From contig CACKOH010000002.1 in the NCBI GenBank assembly GCA_902601785.1, positions 1-64,000 on the forward strand: DNA of 64,000 nt, written 5' to 3'. Position 1 is the first letter of the stretch; each line of letters opens with the position of its first letter. Both the position numbers and the translations under genes were made by a program. Below are positions 50,237 through 58,692 of this stretch, piece by piece. Below the pieces are notes generated by a model that worked only from the letters and a program-made list of their open reading frames with translations, was not told the DNA's origin and ran no database searches. The stretch comes from an uncultured Pelagibacteraceae bacterium (lineage in GTDB: Bacteria; Pseudomonadota; Alphaproteobacteria; Pelagibacterales; Pelagibacteraceae).

Positions 50237-51265
50237 ATGCCCAATAAAACATTTTTTTGGTTTTTTTTACCAACAGGTTTAGCAATGATCCTGTTTATAG
50301 GGCTACCAATAATATCAACTGGTATACAATCATTTTATGCGCAGCATGATCAAATAGTAAAAGAAGTTAAAAAATGTGATCCATTTGGGTGTACCGTTTC
50401 AATTGTTGTTGATAATGAGGAAACCTCTAAAATTAGAGAAGCAAAGCCTCTTGGAAAATTTAATGGTTTTGGAACTTATACTGACAGAAATCATTTGGCA
50501 GTTGATGAAATAAAAAAATTTTGGAATGAGACTGAGAGTGTTAGTGCTTTTATAGATCAGGTTACCAATCTTCCTTTTTATAAAGCTTTAATATTCACTT
50601 TAACATACTGTTTATTTGTAACCCCGAATGTGCTTTTGTTAGGTTTTATAATAGCACTAAGCTTAAATGCAGTTGCCAGAAAAATTAGGGGACCATTAAT
50701 TTTTGGCACAATTTTACCCATGATAGTAACTCCTTTAGTTGGTTCTTTGGTTTTATTTTGGATGATTGATTCTCAAGGAATAATTGGTGCAAATATTCAA
50801 AACTTGATGAATGATCCTTATTTATCCCTTAAGTCCTCAAAAACATTAACTTGGATTACAATAATTATTTATGGTATTTGGCATCACTCCCCTTTTGCAT
50901 TTGTAGTATTTTATGCCGCTCTTCAAACAGTCCCTCAAGAACCAGTAGAGGCAGCTATTATTGATGGTGCATCAAGATTTCAAAGAATTAAACACATTGT
51001 GTTACCTCATATATATCCAGTGGTTACTTTTGTAGCATTGATCTCTTTAATGGATAATTTCCGAGTTTTTGAACCAATAATTGGATTTAGTGCAGAAGGA
51101 AGTGCACAATCTTTATCGTGGTTAATTTACGATAATCTAGTTAATGAAGAAGTAATATTATTCGGCTCTGCTGCAGCAACTTCCATTATGACTATAGTTG
51201 GTATAGCAATTTTGTTAGCTCCTGTTTTGATAAGAACTTGGAAAGAATTTAGGATAGCAAGATAA
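50237..51265 (+). CDS. CUT1-type ABC permease 1 (UgpA/MalF-like)
   Basis: A 342-aa permease with about six membrane helices and the EAA loop 'EAAIIDGASRFQRIKHIVLP'. Between helices 1 and 2 lies a long periplasmic loop (residues 30-110) with two close Cys residues in 'KKCDPFGCTVSI', longer than usual and possibly disulfide-bonded. It forms the membrane pore with the next protein. It starts 49 nt after the binding-protein gene and ends 2 nt before the second permease. Confidence 0.9.
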   Translation: MPNKTFFWFFLPTGLAMILFIGLPIISTGIQSFYAQHDQIVKEVKKCDPFGCTVSIVVDNEETSKIREAKPLGKFNGFGTYTDRNHLAVDEIKKFWNETESVSAFIDQVTNLPFYKALIFTLTYCLFVTPNVLLLGFIIALSLNAVARKIRGPLIFGTILPMIVTPLVGSLVLFWMIDSQGIIGANIQNLMNDPYLSLKSSKTLTWITIIIYGIWHHSPFAFVVFYAALQTVPQEPVEAAIIDGASRFQRIKHIVLPHIYPVVTFVALISLMDNFRVFEPIIGFSAEGSAQSLSWLIYDNLVNEEVILFGSAAATSIMTIVGIAILLAPVLIRTWKEFRIAR

Positions 51266-51267
51266 TT

Positions 51268-52149
51268 ATGGATTATGGATTAGATAAAAAAACGACAAGT
51301 TTAAAAACTTTCAATACAATTTTTATAATTGTCTGGCTTTTGATTGCTTGTTTTCCATTTATTTGGACATTTTGGGGGTCATTTAAAGTAAGAGCTGATT
51401 TTTTTTCCAGATCAGATTGGTGGTATGCTATTTCAGCTTTTAATACTTTAATTGAAACTGGAGGAAAATTTACTACAAACGCCTATAGTCAAGCATGGAC
51501 TGAAGGAGAGTTTTGGAAGGCATCAAAAAATACTATTATTGTTACTATTTTTGTTGTTAGTATTTCTTTATTCCTAGGAACACTAGGTGCGTACGCTCTA
51601 TCAAGATCTACAAGAAATTATGCGTTTTGGTTATTAATTCTAGCTTTAATTTTTAGAGCGATGCCACACATAACTTTAGTATCTGGTTATCTGTTTCCAT
51701 TTTTTGAACTTCAAATTTGGGGAATATTACCTACAACAATTGTTGTGTTGGTTGCTATTAATCAACCATTTACGCTATGGCTTCTATATTCCTTTTTTAA
51801 AACAGTGCCTAGAGAACTTGATGAGAGTGCCTTAATAGATGGATGTTCATATTTTCAAACTTTCAGACACATTATAATGCCAGTAATGTGGCCAGGGGTG
51901 ATAACTGCGGGCTTGTTTAGTTTAATGTTAGCTTATAATGATTTTACAGTAACTGCATTGCTATTGAATCAGGAAAATCACACAATGGTACCAAAGATAC
52001 AAAGTTATTTAGGAACAAACCAACATGAGGGAAATTTAATGTGGGCCGTATCATCTGTTGTATCAGCCACAGCTCCTCTTTTTATTTTAGTAATGTTTTT
52101 TCAACGGCAAATTATTAGTGGTCTGACAGCTGGAGCTATTAAAGGTTGA
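51268..52149 (+). CDS. CUT1-type ABC permease 2 (UgpE/MalG-like)
   Basis: The 293-aa partner permease has six helices and the EAA loop 'DESALIDGCSYFQTFRHIIM' near residue 190. The segment 'FPFIWTFWGSFKVRADFF' at the start is the MalG/UgpE pattern ('P..W....S.k'). Its stop overlaps the TTG start of the HAD gene, so the two are coupled. Confidence 0.9.
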   Translation: MDYGLDKKTTSLKTFNTIFIIVWLLIACFPFIWTFWGSFKVRADFFSRSDWWYAISAFNTLIETGGKFTTNAYSQAWTEGEFWKASKNTIIVTIFVVSISLFLGTLGAYALSRSTRNYAFWLLILALIFRAMPHITLVSGYLFPFFELQIWGILPTTIVVLVAINQPFTLWLLYSFFKTVPRELDESALIDGCSYFQTFRHIIMPVMWPGVITAGLFSLMLAYNDFTVTALLLNQENHTMVPKIQSYLGTNQHEGNLMWAVSSVVSATAPLFILVMFFQRQIISGLTAGAIKG

Positions 52150-52808
52150 CAAAATATAAGGCTTTATTATTTGGATCAATCGGGACCATTGTTGAAACAT
52201 CTGAAATTCAAAGAAAATCATTTAATAGCGCATTTAAAATTGCTGGTCTTAAATGGAATTGGACAAAAGAAATTTACAAAAATTTACTCAATAAATCTGG
52301 GGGCGAGGAAAGAATATTGAGATATGCAAAACAAACTAAAAAAAATATTAATTCCAAAAATATAATCAAATTAAAAACAAAAATATTTAATAGCTACTTA
52401 AAAAAAAATAAACTTAAATTAAGAAGTGGCGTTAAGGAAATAATAAAATATTGTAAAAAACAAGAAATCAAACTAGCTTTAGTTTCTTCAACCTCCAAAA
52501 ATAATATAAATTCAATTTTTTTTTGTTTAAGGGATAGTTTAAATAAAAAAGATTTTGATTTTATTGGTAATTCTAAATTAGTTAAAAAACTTAAACCATC
52601 TGCTGAAATATATAAATTGGCTTTAAAAGAACTTAGGCTAAAACCCAAAGAGTGTATTGCAATAGAGGATACACAGGAAAGTCTCAATTCTGCAATAAAA
52701 GCTAAATTGAAATGTTTTATTTTTCCTGGAAATTTTCACAGGTCAAAAAAATTTAATGGTGCGTTTAAAGAAGTAAGTAAAATAAATAAGAATATATTTA
52801 AATCTTAA
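52146..52808 (+). CDS. HAD-superfamily protein lacking the nucleophile aspartate
   Basis: The 220-aa protein has the HAD-IA fold: motif II 'KLALVSSTSKNN', motif III Lys in 'KKLKPSAEIY' and motif IV 'CIAIEDTQESLNSA'. Motif I, normally DxDxT with the nucleophile and acid/base Asp, reads 'ALLFGSIGTIVET'; the two Asp positions are Gly10 and Ile12. It should not be a phosphatase of the usual mechanism, so it may be a binding protein or use other chemistry. The start is a TTG overlapping the permease stop. It converges with msrB and overlaps it by 4 nt. Confidence 0.78.
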   Translation: MTKYKALLFGSIGTIVETSEIQRKSFNSAFKIAGLKWNWTKEIYKNLLNKSGGEERILRYAKQTKKNINSKNIIKLKTKIFNSYLKKNKLKLRSGVKEIIKYCKKQEIKLALVSSTSKNNINSIFFCLRDSLNKKDFDFIGNSKLVKKLKPSAEIYKLALKELRLKPKECIAIEDTQESLNSAIKAKLKCFIFPGNFHRSKKFNGAFKEVSKINKNIFKS

Positions 52809-53266
52809 GTTTCAGGAACAAACAACAAGCACAAACCATTATTACAAAATCTTTTTCCAGTAGCTGTTGGGCCATCAAGAAAAACATGTCCATGATGAGC
52901 ACCACAATTTGCACAATGGTATTCTATTCTTCTCATACCAAATGAATAATCTATTTTAGTTTTAAAAGCACCTGGAAGTGCCTCACTAAAAGATGGCCAA
53001 CCAGTGCCACTATCAAACTTTGCCTCAGATGAAAATAACTTAGCTCCACAATTAGCACAAAGGTAAAATCCTTTTCTTTTCTCATTAAGTAATTTACTTG
53101 TAAAAGCTCTCTCTGTTCCTTCATTAAACATGATTTCTTTTTGCTTTTTAGATAAATTTTTATTGATAATTTTTTTAATTTCCGAAAAAGCAAATTTGTA
53201 AGGGGCTATAAGTAATGAAAAAAATGACAGACTTACAATTTTTATAAAGTTTCTTTTATTATTCAT
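52805..53266 (-). CDS. msrB: Peptide-methionine (R)-S-oxide reductase, exported
   Basis: MsrB repairs methionine-R-sulfoxide. The 153-aa protein has the two zinc Cys pairs 'YLCANCGAKLF' and 'YHCANCGAHHG', the substrate region 'FDSGTGWPSFSEAL', and the catalytic Cys in 'GKRFCNNGLC'. A hydrophobic N-terminal segment 'FIKIVSLSFFSLLIAPYKFA' (residues 7-28) suggests export to the periplasm or membrane anchoring. A lone Arg before it ('NKRNFIKI') is a weak Tat-like start. No MsrA gene is in the window. Confidence 0.9.
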   Translation of the reverse strand: MNNKRNFIKIVSLSFFSLLIAPYKFAFSEIKKIINKNLSKKQKEIMFNEGTERAFTSKLLNEKRKGFYLCANCGAKLFSSEAKFDSGTGWPSFSEALPGAFKTKIDYSFGMRRIEYHCANCGAHHGHVFLDGPTATGKRFCNNGLCLLFVPET

Positions 53267-53395
53267 TCTATACTAATACGAAAAAAATTTATTATTTCAA
53301 TAATCACCTGTGTCACAACAAAAATAATAATTAAATAATTCACTTTTATAGAATCTTAGTTACAATCTAAAAAATATTAAATTCAAAGGAGAATA

Positions 53396-53761
53396 ATGAA
53401 AAAATTTGAAGAACTAATGAGCGTAAGTAACGAGATTGAAAATATAACTGCAGAAGATGCAAAGAAAAAAATTAATGACCCAAATGTTCAATTTATTGAT
53501 GTTAGGGACAAAGAAAGCTTTTCAAAGGGTAGTATAGGCAATGCTGTGCACATGGACAGAGGTCTACTTGAATTTTACTTGGCTGAAGGAAGTCCTCTTG
53601 AAAACAAAATGTTTAAAGATAATCCAGATAAAGAATATGTAGTTTTTTGTGGTGTAGGTGGACAAGGTACGTTAGCTACCAAAACTATGAAGGATATGGG
53701 AATAAAAAATGTAAAAAATATTTCTGGTGGTATTGCTGAGTGGAATAAAATTAAAGATTAA
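53396..53761 (+). CDS. Rhodanese-like single-domain protein
   Basis: This 121-aa protein is one rhodanese domain: 'AKKKINDPNVQFIDVRDKES' is the CH2A motif, and 'EYVVFCGVGGQGTLATKTMK' holds the active Cys with the phosphate-loop-like residues after it, where sulfurtransferases bind persulfide. 'ISGGIAEWNKI' is the CH2B end. It may pass sulfane sulfur to a partner; substrate unknown. A Shine-Dalgarno 'AAAGGAG' precedes the ATG. It is divergent from msrB and overlaps lysE at its end. Confidence 0.85.
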   Translation: MKKFEELMSVSNEIENITAEDAKKKINDPNVQFIDVRDKESFSKGSIGNAVHMDRGLLEFYLAEGSPLENKMFKDNPDKEYVVFCGVGGQGTLATKTMKDMGIKNVKNISGGIAEWNKIKD

Positions 53762-54371
53762 TTGAATAAATTATTTCTCTTATCACATATAAAGTAATTA
53801 CAGACATAATGAAAATTATTATCCAATTAATTATATTCCAAATTTTTTTATTATTTAGGTATTTTGAAAAATAATTTGATGCATATCCAATAGAAAAGAA
53901 AAAAACTGTAGAGGCAATAGAAGCTCCAATACCAAATATTATTTTATCATAAAGCAAAAAACTTTTTGAAAAATTACCTAAAAAAAATACAGTATCTGAA
54001 TAAACATGAGGATTTAAATAAGTAAAACCTAAAGTTTTAATAATTATACTAACTAAAGAAGTTTTCGTATAATTTTGATTAAAATCAATTTTTTTAATCC
54101 TTAATTTTATTTTTGAGTAAATAAAATAGATTAAAAATAAAACTAAAAGAATATTAAAAATTAATTCTATTTTTAAAGTGAAATATTGATTAAAATAATA
54201 AAAAAGAAAAATACCTAAAAATATAAGGAAACAATCTGAGATTGAGCATATAAAGCAAACTATAAATGTATATTGTTTTTTTAAGCCTTGCTCAATTACA
54301 AATATATTTTGGGCTCCGATAGCTAATATTAAGCTTAGACCTGTAAAAAAACCAAGTAATAAAAATTCCAT
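53751..54371 (-). CDS. LysE/ArgO family amino-acid exporter
   Basis: The 206-aa protein has six membrane helices and the family start 'GFFTGLSLILAIGAQNIFVI' ('GxxxGxSxxxxxGPQ/AQN'). 'TLGFTYLNPHVYSDTVFFLG' near residue 107 is the LysE/ArgO signature with the conserved Asn-Pro in helix 4. It probably exports basic amino acids or similar compounds, but RhtB-type substrates are possible. It overlaps the convergent rhodanese gene by 11 nt. Confidence 0.9.
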   Translation of the reverse strand: MEFLLLGFFTGLSLILAIGAQNIFVIEQGLKKQYTFIVCFICSISDCFLIFLGIFLFYYFNQYFTLKIELIFNILLVLFLIYFIYSKIKLRIKKIDFNQNYTKTSLVSIIIKTLGFTYLNPHVYSDTVFFLGNFSKSFLLYDKIIFGIGASIASTVFFFSIGYASNYFSKYLNNKKIWNIINWIIIFIMSVITLYVIREIIYSINL

Positions 54372-54393
54372 TAAAAATAATTATTAAAAATAA

Positions 54394-54804
54394 TTATTCC
54401 GAATTTGCCGTAAGAGTTTTGATTTCTAAAATATTTTCGTTTGGATCTTTAACAAAGAAAGTTTCTTGTTCATACTTTGTACCTTTAAATCTTAAATATG
54501 GTTCATCGTAATATTTTGTTCCACTATCTTTTAATCTTTGTTTTAAACTGTCAAAATCTTTTCTAGACAAATGAACTCCAAAATGTGGAACTGAAACATT
54601 TCCCATATCGACATCATGTCTTTCGCTTTCCAATTTATGCTCACTTTTATGAAGAGTTAATTCGTTTCCCCAAAAATCAACATCTGCCCACTCTTGAGCT
54701 GAATTATCTAATCTGCATCCTAAAGTTTCACTATAAAATTTTTTCGCTATTTCTAAGTCTCCACATGGAATTGCTAGGTGAAAACAGTTAGTGTTTTTGT
54801 ACAT
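54394..54804 (-). CDS. VOC family (glyoxalase/dioxygenase-fold) protein
   Basis: In this 136-aa protein 'NCFHLAIPCGDLEIAKKFYS' is the first beta-alpha unit with a metal His, 'VSVPHFGVHLSRKDFDSLKQ' provides the second unit with another His, and 'TFFVKDPNENILEIKTL' gives the last strand with a metal Glu. That is the vicinal-oxygen-chelate pattern (H..H..E). The substrate is not known. It lies 22 nt upstream of lysE on the same strand. Confidence 0.88.
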   Translation of the reverse strand: MYKNTNCFHLAIPCGDLEIAKKFYSETLGCRLDNSAQEWADVDFWGNELTLHKSEHKLESERHDVDMGNVSVPHFGVHLSRKDFDSLKQRLKDSGTKYYDEPYLRFKGTKYEQETFFVKDPNENILEIKTLTANSE

Positions 54805-54872
54805 AAATTATCCTTTAATTACTGAATATAATCACTATATAACCTGTAAATTTAAATTCAACAATCATATAT

Positions 54873-55451
54873 ATGAATGACTTTTTACAATCAATAATTG
54901 ACAGAGATCCTGCGGCTAGATCAAAATTAAGTTTAATTTTAACTTACCCTGGTGTTAAGGCAGTTTTTTTTCATAGGGTGGCAAACTTTTTTAGCACAGC
55001 AAAATTTGATTTGATTGCAAGAATCATTTCACAATTTTCAAGATTCATGACTGGTATTGAAATTCATCCTAAAGCAAAAATAGGAAAAAATTTATTTATT
55101 GATCATGGTATGGGTGTTGTGATTGGTGAAACATCTGAGATTGGTGATAATGTAACTATTTACCATATGGTAACTTTGGGCGGAATAGCTCCAAGTATAA
55201 ATTCAAATGATCAAAGAAATGTTAAACGTCATCCAACTATTGAAAATGAAGTTGTAATTGGGTCAGGTGCACAAGTTTTGGGTCCAGTTACTGTTGGGTG
55301 TTGTGCAAAAATTGGAGCAAATGCTGTAATTACAAAAGATGTTCCTGAGAAAGCTGTAATGGTTGGGATACCTGCAAAAAATGTTGGTATGGCAGACAGT
55401 GAATTTAAACCATATGGTATTACTCCTGATAGTGATAAAAAATCAGAATAA
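54873..55451 (+). CDS. cysE: Serine O-acetyltransferase (short, EpsC/CysE type)
   Basis: The 192-aa protein transfers acetyl from acetyl-CoA to serine, the first step of cysteine synthesis. '[20 protein letters not shown]' is the N-terminal helix end common to CysE, and the hexapeptide helix follows: '[20 protein letters not shown]', '[20 protein letters not shown]' and '[20 protein letters not shown]'. It lacks the long N-terminal domain of E. coli CysE. Its stop overlaps the cysK ATG, fitting the known O-acetylserine complex. Confidence 0.93.
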   Translation: MNDFLQSIIDRDPAARSKLSLILTYPGVKAVFFHRVANFFSTAKFDLIARIISQFSRFMTGIEIHPKAKIGKNLFIDHGMGVVIGETSEIGDNVTIYHMVTLGGIAPSINSNDQRNVKRHPTIENEVVIGSGAQVLGPVTVGCCAKIGANAVITKDVPEKAVMVGIPAKNVGMADSEFKPYGITPDSDKKSE

Positions 55452-56452
55452 TGAATGATTTACAAAATGACTTTATTTCAGGGATTGGAAATACTCCTTT
55501 AATAAAATTAAGAGCAGCTTCAGAAATTACTGGTTGTAACATTTTTGGAAAAGCAGAATTTTTAAACCCAGGTGGATCGGTAAAAGACAGAGCAGCTCTT
55601 GCTTTAATTAAAGATGCACAAGAAAAAAAATTAATTACCAAAGGTGGTACAGTTGTCGAAGGTACAGCAGGAAATACTGGGATTGGATTAGGTCTTTTAG
55701 GAAATTCATTAGGTTATAAAACAATTATTGTAATGAATGATAATCAAACTCAAGAAAAAAAAGATATTCTCAAAAACCTTGGAGCAGAACTAAAACTAGT
55801 TCCAGCTAAACCTTATAAAGATGATAATAATTTTGTTAAAGTCGCAGCAAGATTAGCTGATGAACTTAGACCTTCGAATAATAATGGAGTAATTTGGGCT
55901 AACCAATTTGATAATACGGCAAATGCCAAAGGTCATTACGAAGGAACAGGTAAAGAAATTTGGGATCAAACCAATGGTAAAGTTGATGGATTTGTATGTT
56001 CCTCAGGAACCGGAGGAACAATTTCAGGTGTTAGTAATGCTCTTAAAGAAAAAAATAAAGATATAAAAATTTTCCTTTCAGATCCAAAAGGTTCTGCTCT
56101 TTATAATTATATAAAAAATGGAGAATTAAAATCTGAAGGTGGATCAATAACTGAGGGAATTGGATCTAGTAGAGTAACTGCAAACTTTAAAGATGCTAAA
56201 ATTGATGACGCTTATTCAATTGATGATCATGAAGCTTTGCCAATTCTTTATGATTTAATTCAAAATGAAGGATTGAGCTTAGGGACCAGCTGTGGGATTA
56301 ATATTGCAGGGGCTATTAGAATGGGTAAAGAATTAGGTCCTGGAAAAACAATTGTTACAATTCTTTGTGATAGAAGTGATAAATATGCTACTAAAATGTT
56401 CAATAAAGAGTTCTTAAAAGAAAAAGGACTACCAATACCTAATTGGTTTTAA
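55451..56452 (+). CDS. cysK: Cysteine synthase A (O-acetylserine sulfhydrylase)
   Basis: The 333-aa PLP enzyme joins O-acetylserine and sulfide to cysteine. 'EFLNPGGSVKDRAALALIKD' contains the PLP Lys, 'VVEGTAGNTGIGLGLLGNSL' is the substrate loop, and 'GFVCSSGTGGTISGVSNALK' is the PLP-phosphate loop. The tail 'FLKEKGLPIPNWF' is typical of alphaproteobacterial cysteine synthases. It is coupled to cysE by a 1-nt overlap and converges on the next gene with a 4-nt overlap. Confidence 0.94.
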   Translation: MNDLQNDFISGIGNTPLIKLRAASEITGCNIFGKAEFLNPGGSVKDRAALALIKDAQEKKLITKGGTVVEGTAGNTGIGLGLLGNSLGYKTIIVMNDNQTQEKKDILKNLGAELKLVPAKPYKDDNNFVKVAARLADELRPSNNNGVIWANQFDNTANAKGHYEGTGKEIWDQTNGKVDGFVCSSGTGGTISGVSNALKEKNKDIKIFLSDPKGSALYNYIKNGELKSEGGSITEGIGSSRVTANFKDAKIDDAYSIDDHEALPILYDLIQNEGLSLGTSCGINIAGAIRMGKELGPGKTIVTILCDRSDKYATKMFNKEFLKEKGLPIPNWF

Positions 56453-56865
56453 ACATATATTTTATCGGCTAATCCATAAGTAAGAACCGCACTTAAGATT
56501 GTAAGTACTAAAGGAGCATAAATCGCTTCATCTGAGGTTTTATCTGTATGCCCAAGTTTATTAATTTTAGTGCTGTAGAAACCAACAATAAATGCTGACA
56601 AGTTTTGTAAGAATATTAAATTAAAAAATCCCCAAGTTGCTTCTAAGCCGTTAGGTCTAATGAAACCAACATATATTGCCATTACTGTTGAGCCTAAAAA
56701 AATAGATCCAAAAAATCTAACTATGCTAGCTCCAGTAGCATCCATTCCATATTGGTTTAAAAAGGATTGAGTTTGAAAGACACATCTAAATCCATAATAC
56801 GCAAAACCTATGAAGTGAACTAAAAAGACTATTAAATAAAAAATTCCATTAAATTTTTCGATCAT
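56449..56865 (-). CDS. Uncharacterised four-helix membrane protein
   Basis: The 138-aa protein has four predicted membrane segments: 7-27, 42-65, 75-97 and 112-132. An amphipathic section 'YYGFRCVFQTQSFLNQYGMD' follows the first. No family could be named. It is a single gene, convergent with cysK (4-nt overlap) and divergent from the small-gene cluster at 57112. Because its frame is long, hydrophobic and evenly spaced in codon use, I consider it real. Confidence 0.65.
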   Translation of the reverse strand: MIEKFNGIFYLIVFLVHFIGFAYYGFRCVFQTQSFLNQYGMDATGASIVRFFGSIFLGSTVMAIYVGFIRPNGLEATWGFFNLIFLQNLSAFIVGFYSTKINKLGHTDKTSDEAIYAPLVLTILSAVLTYGLADKIYV

Positions 56866-57111
56866 TGGATAATTCTACCAAAAGTTTGTTAAAATAAAAA
56901 ATTTTTTTAAAGTTTTCCCCATCAAGTTGTAAATTACACAATAGCGTCAAATGAACATTTCCATAACTTTATTTGACTATGTAGTTTAGACTAATTCTAG
57001 TAACAATTCGCAAAGCTAAAATATGACTGCATACCAAAGTTGCGATCATAACATTACTTTGTCAATTATTTGCTAGGTTAAGATTATGCAACATAATTAT
57101 AGGAGTATTAA
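56866..57111. other. 246-bp divergent region before the small-gene cluster
   Basis: This is the longest gene-free gap in the window. It is AT-rich and holds a promoter-like pair close to the plus-strand cluster (listed separately). It has no hairpin with a T tract. No small RNA or coding frame could be supported. Confidence 0.4.
57059..57087 (+). promoter_or_regulatory. Predicted sigma-70 type promoter for the 57112 cluster
   Basis: TTGTCA (5 of 6 matches to the -35 box) and GATTAT (4 of 6 to the -10 box) are 17 bp apart, 24 nt before the ATG at 57112. TATAGGAG gives the ribosome-binding site. This is a pattern match only. Confidence 0.4.
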
Positions 57112-57486
57112 ATGGACGCAAAAGAAGTAGTTAAAAAAGGATATGAACTTTTTGGTAAAGGAGATATGAAGGCATTTATGGAAATGGTACATGATGATAT
57201 CACTTGGATTTATCCTGGAGATAAGCATCCAATGTCTGGAACTCACAAAGGTAAAGAGGCATATATGAAAACCATGATGCAAGTCCCACAACTTTGGAAT
57301 AATTTTTCAGTAACCCCAGATATGATGATTAGTGAGGGAAACAAAGTATTTGTTAAGGCAACTGCTAAGGCAGATGGAATGGATACTATTTTTGGTCATT
57401 ACTTTGAAGTAGGTGATGATGGTAAACTGACGACGTTTATTGCGTTTGACGATACACTAAGCATGTTCAATGCAATGAAGAAATAA
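57112..57486 (+). CDS. SnoaL-like/NTF2-fold protein
   Basis: A 124-aa single-domain NTF2 fold. 'VKKGYELFGKGDMKAFMEMV' is helix 1, 'DDITWIYPGDKHPMSGTHKG' is the turn with W-x-x-x-G, and 'TKADGMDTIFGHYF'-like strands ('ATAKADGMDTIFGHYFEVGD') close it. Related proteins are ketosteroid isomerase-like or ester cyclases, but no catalytic residues could be identified with confidence. It opens a plus-strand run of nine small genes. Confidence 0.72.
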   Translation: MDAKEVVKKGYELFGKGDMKAFMEMVHDDITWIYPGDKHPMSGTHKGKEAYMKTMMQVPQLWNNFSVTPDMMISEGNKVFVKATAKADGMDTIFGHYFEVGDDGKLTTFIAFDDTLSMFNAMKK

Positions 57487-57495
57487 GGAGATAAA

Positions 57496-57969
57496 ATGAA
57501 AAAAACAATATTAGCATTAATATTTTCACTATTAACAACCTACGCTCTAGCTGAAACAGGTAAATTTAATGCCTCTGGAGCAGGGTCTTGGGCAGTAAAT
57601 GTAATGGATGGTGGCAATGGAAATATGAGTATTACATATGATGGTAATGCTGGCCTATCCGATAAAGAAGGAAGTATTTTTGATAAGTCTACAATGCACT
57701 GTATTGGAGGATTAACTTTAGTTGCAGGTAAATTTGATGACGAAACAGGTATGTGTACTTTTTACTTAATGGATGGTGAAAAAGTCTTTATAAATTATAA
57801 AGGTAAAGGAACTGGAGGACAAGGTGGTTCTGGAGATTTTGTGATTGTTGGTGGAACTGGAAAATATGAAAAAATTTCAGGAACTGGTTTTTCAAGCAGA
57901 CAAAATCTTAAAGGTAAAGCTGGAATGGCTCATTCATTAAATCAAATGAGTGGAAATTATACTTATTAA
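57496..57969 (+). CDS. Small secreted protein, possible allene-oxide-cyclase/dirigent-like barrel
   Basis: The 157-aa protein has a signal peptide ('TILALIFSLLTTYALA', cut before 'ETGKF'). The mature part is beta-rich and glycine-rich, ending with 'GSGDFVIVGGTGKYEKISGT', which resembles the G-G-T-G-K/R-Y/F segment of allene oxide cyclase or dirigent-type barrels. Two cysteines ('MHCIGG' and 'GMCTFY') may form a disulfide. Function unknown. AAGGAG precedes the ATG. Confidence 0.6.
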   Translation: MKKTILALIFSLLTTYALAETGKFNASGAGSWAVNVMDGGNGNMSITYDGNAGLSDKEGSIFDKSTMHCIGGLTLVAGKFDDETGMCTFYLMDGEKVFINYKGKGTGGQGGSGDFVIVGGTGKYEKISGTGFSSRQNLKGKAGMAHSLNQMSGNYTY

Positions 57970-57989
57970 TTAAAAAAAGGAGATCAACA

Positions 57990-58367
57990 ATGAAAAAAAC
58001 AACTTTAGCATTACTATTTAGTGCTGTTCTTTCATCAACTGCAATTGCAGGGATGTCTGATAGTGATAAATCTAAAGCTTGGGAATGTAGTGGTATTTAT
58101 ATGGCAAACTATTTTTTACCACCGGGAGAAAGTTTTGAGTACAGTATGAAAGAAAAATCAATGGCATCAGTTAAAGTTCTAAAATCATATGCTCTTGAAA
58201 TAGGTATTTCTGAAAAGGAATGGGATGATGGAGTAAACAAAGCTGTTGATAAATATAATGGTGCAAAATATGACAAAGTAAAAACAGAGGCTTGTCATGC
58301 TTTTATAAATTCAGCTGTTCCAAACGGTGAAGACCGAGTTAAAAAAGTAGTACAGACTTTATATTAA
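57990..58367 (+). CDS. Small secreted protein, helical, unknown
   Basis: The 125-aa protein has a signal peptide with the same start as its neighbour ('MKKTTLALLFSAVLSSTAIA', cut near residue 20). The mature part is mostly alpha-helical with a Cys near the start ('KAWECSGIYM') and another near the end ('KTEACHAFIN') that could pair. No domain was recognised. An AAAGGAG Shine-Dalgarno sequence stands before the ATG. Confidence 0.6.
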   Translation: MKKTTLALLFSAVLSSTAIAGMSDSDKSKAWECSGIYMANYFLPPGESFEYSMKEKSMASVKVLKSYALEIGISEKEWDDGVNKAVDKYNGAKYDKVKTEACHAFINSAVPNGEDRVKKVVQTLY

Positions 58368-58387
58368 ATTAACAAAAGGAAAAAATA

Positions 58388-58678
58388 ATGGAAAAAGAAA
58401 TGTTAGCATTAGTAAATTTTAAAGAAGGTAAAATGGAAACTTTCATGGGCTGGATGCAGTCTGATGAAGGTATGGGTGTAAGAAAAAGCGTTGCCTATCC
58501 AGAAAAAACTATTGGGGCAATGAAACCAGATAAAACAGGTATGTTGTTCAAAGTTTCAGTTCATAATGAACCTGGAATGAAAGAATTTGTATCTGGAAAT
58601 AACCCTACTGCAAAAGCGATTTATGAAGAATGCATAGAAAGTGCTCAGCTTTGGGAAATGTCAGAGATAAGTCTTTAA
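58388..58678 (+). CDS. Small uncharacterised protein
   Basis: The 96-aa protein has a pattern of strand-helix-strand ('EMLALVNFKEGKMETFMGWM', 'GMLFKVSVHNEPGMKEFVSG') like ferredoxin-fold dimers of the ABM or GYD kind, but I cannot name a family. It has no signal peptide. AAAGG lies 8 nt before the ATG. It is part of the same run of small plus-strand genes. Confidence 0.55.
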   Translation: MEKEMLALVNFKEGKMETFMGWMQSDEGMGVRKSVAYPEKTIGAMKPDKTGMLFKVSVHNEPGMKEFVSGNNPTAKAIYEECIESAQLWEMSEISL

Positions 58679-58692
58679 CTTAATAATTAAAA

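Noticed and set aside
52951-53193. 80-aa minus-strand ORF inside msrB
   Set aside because: Out-of-frame shadow of msrB on the same strand, whose zinc and catalytic Cys motifs are intact in the longer frame.
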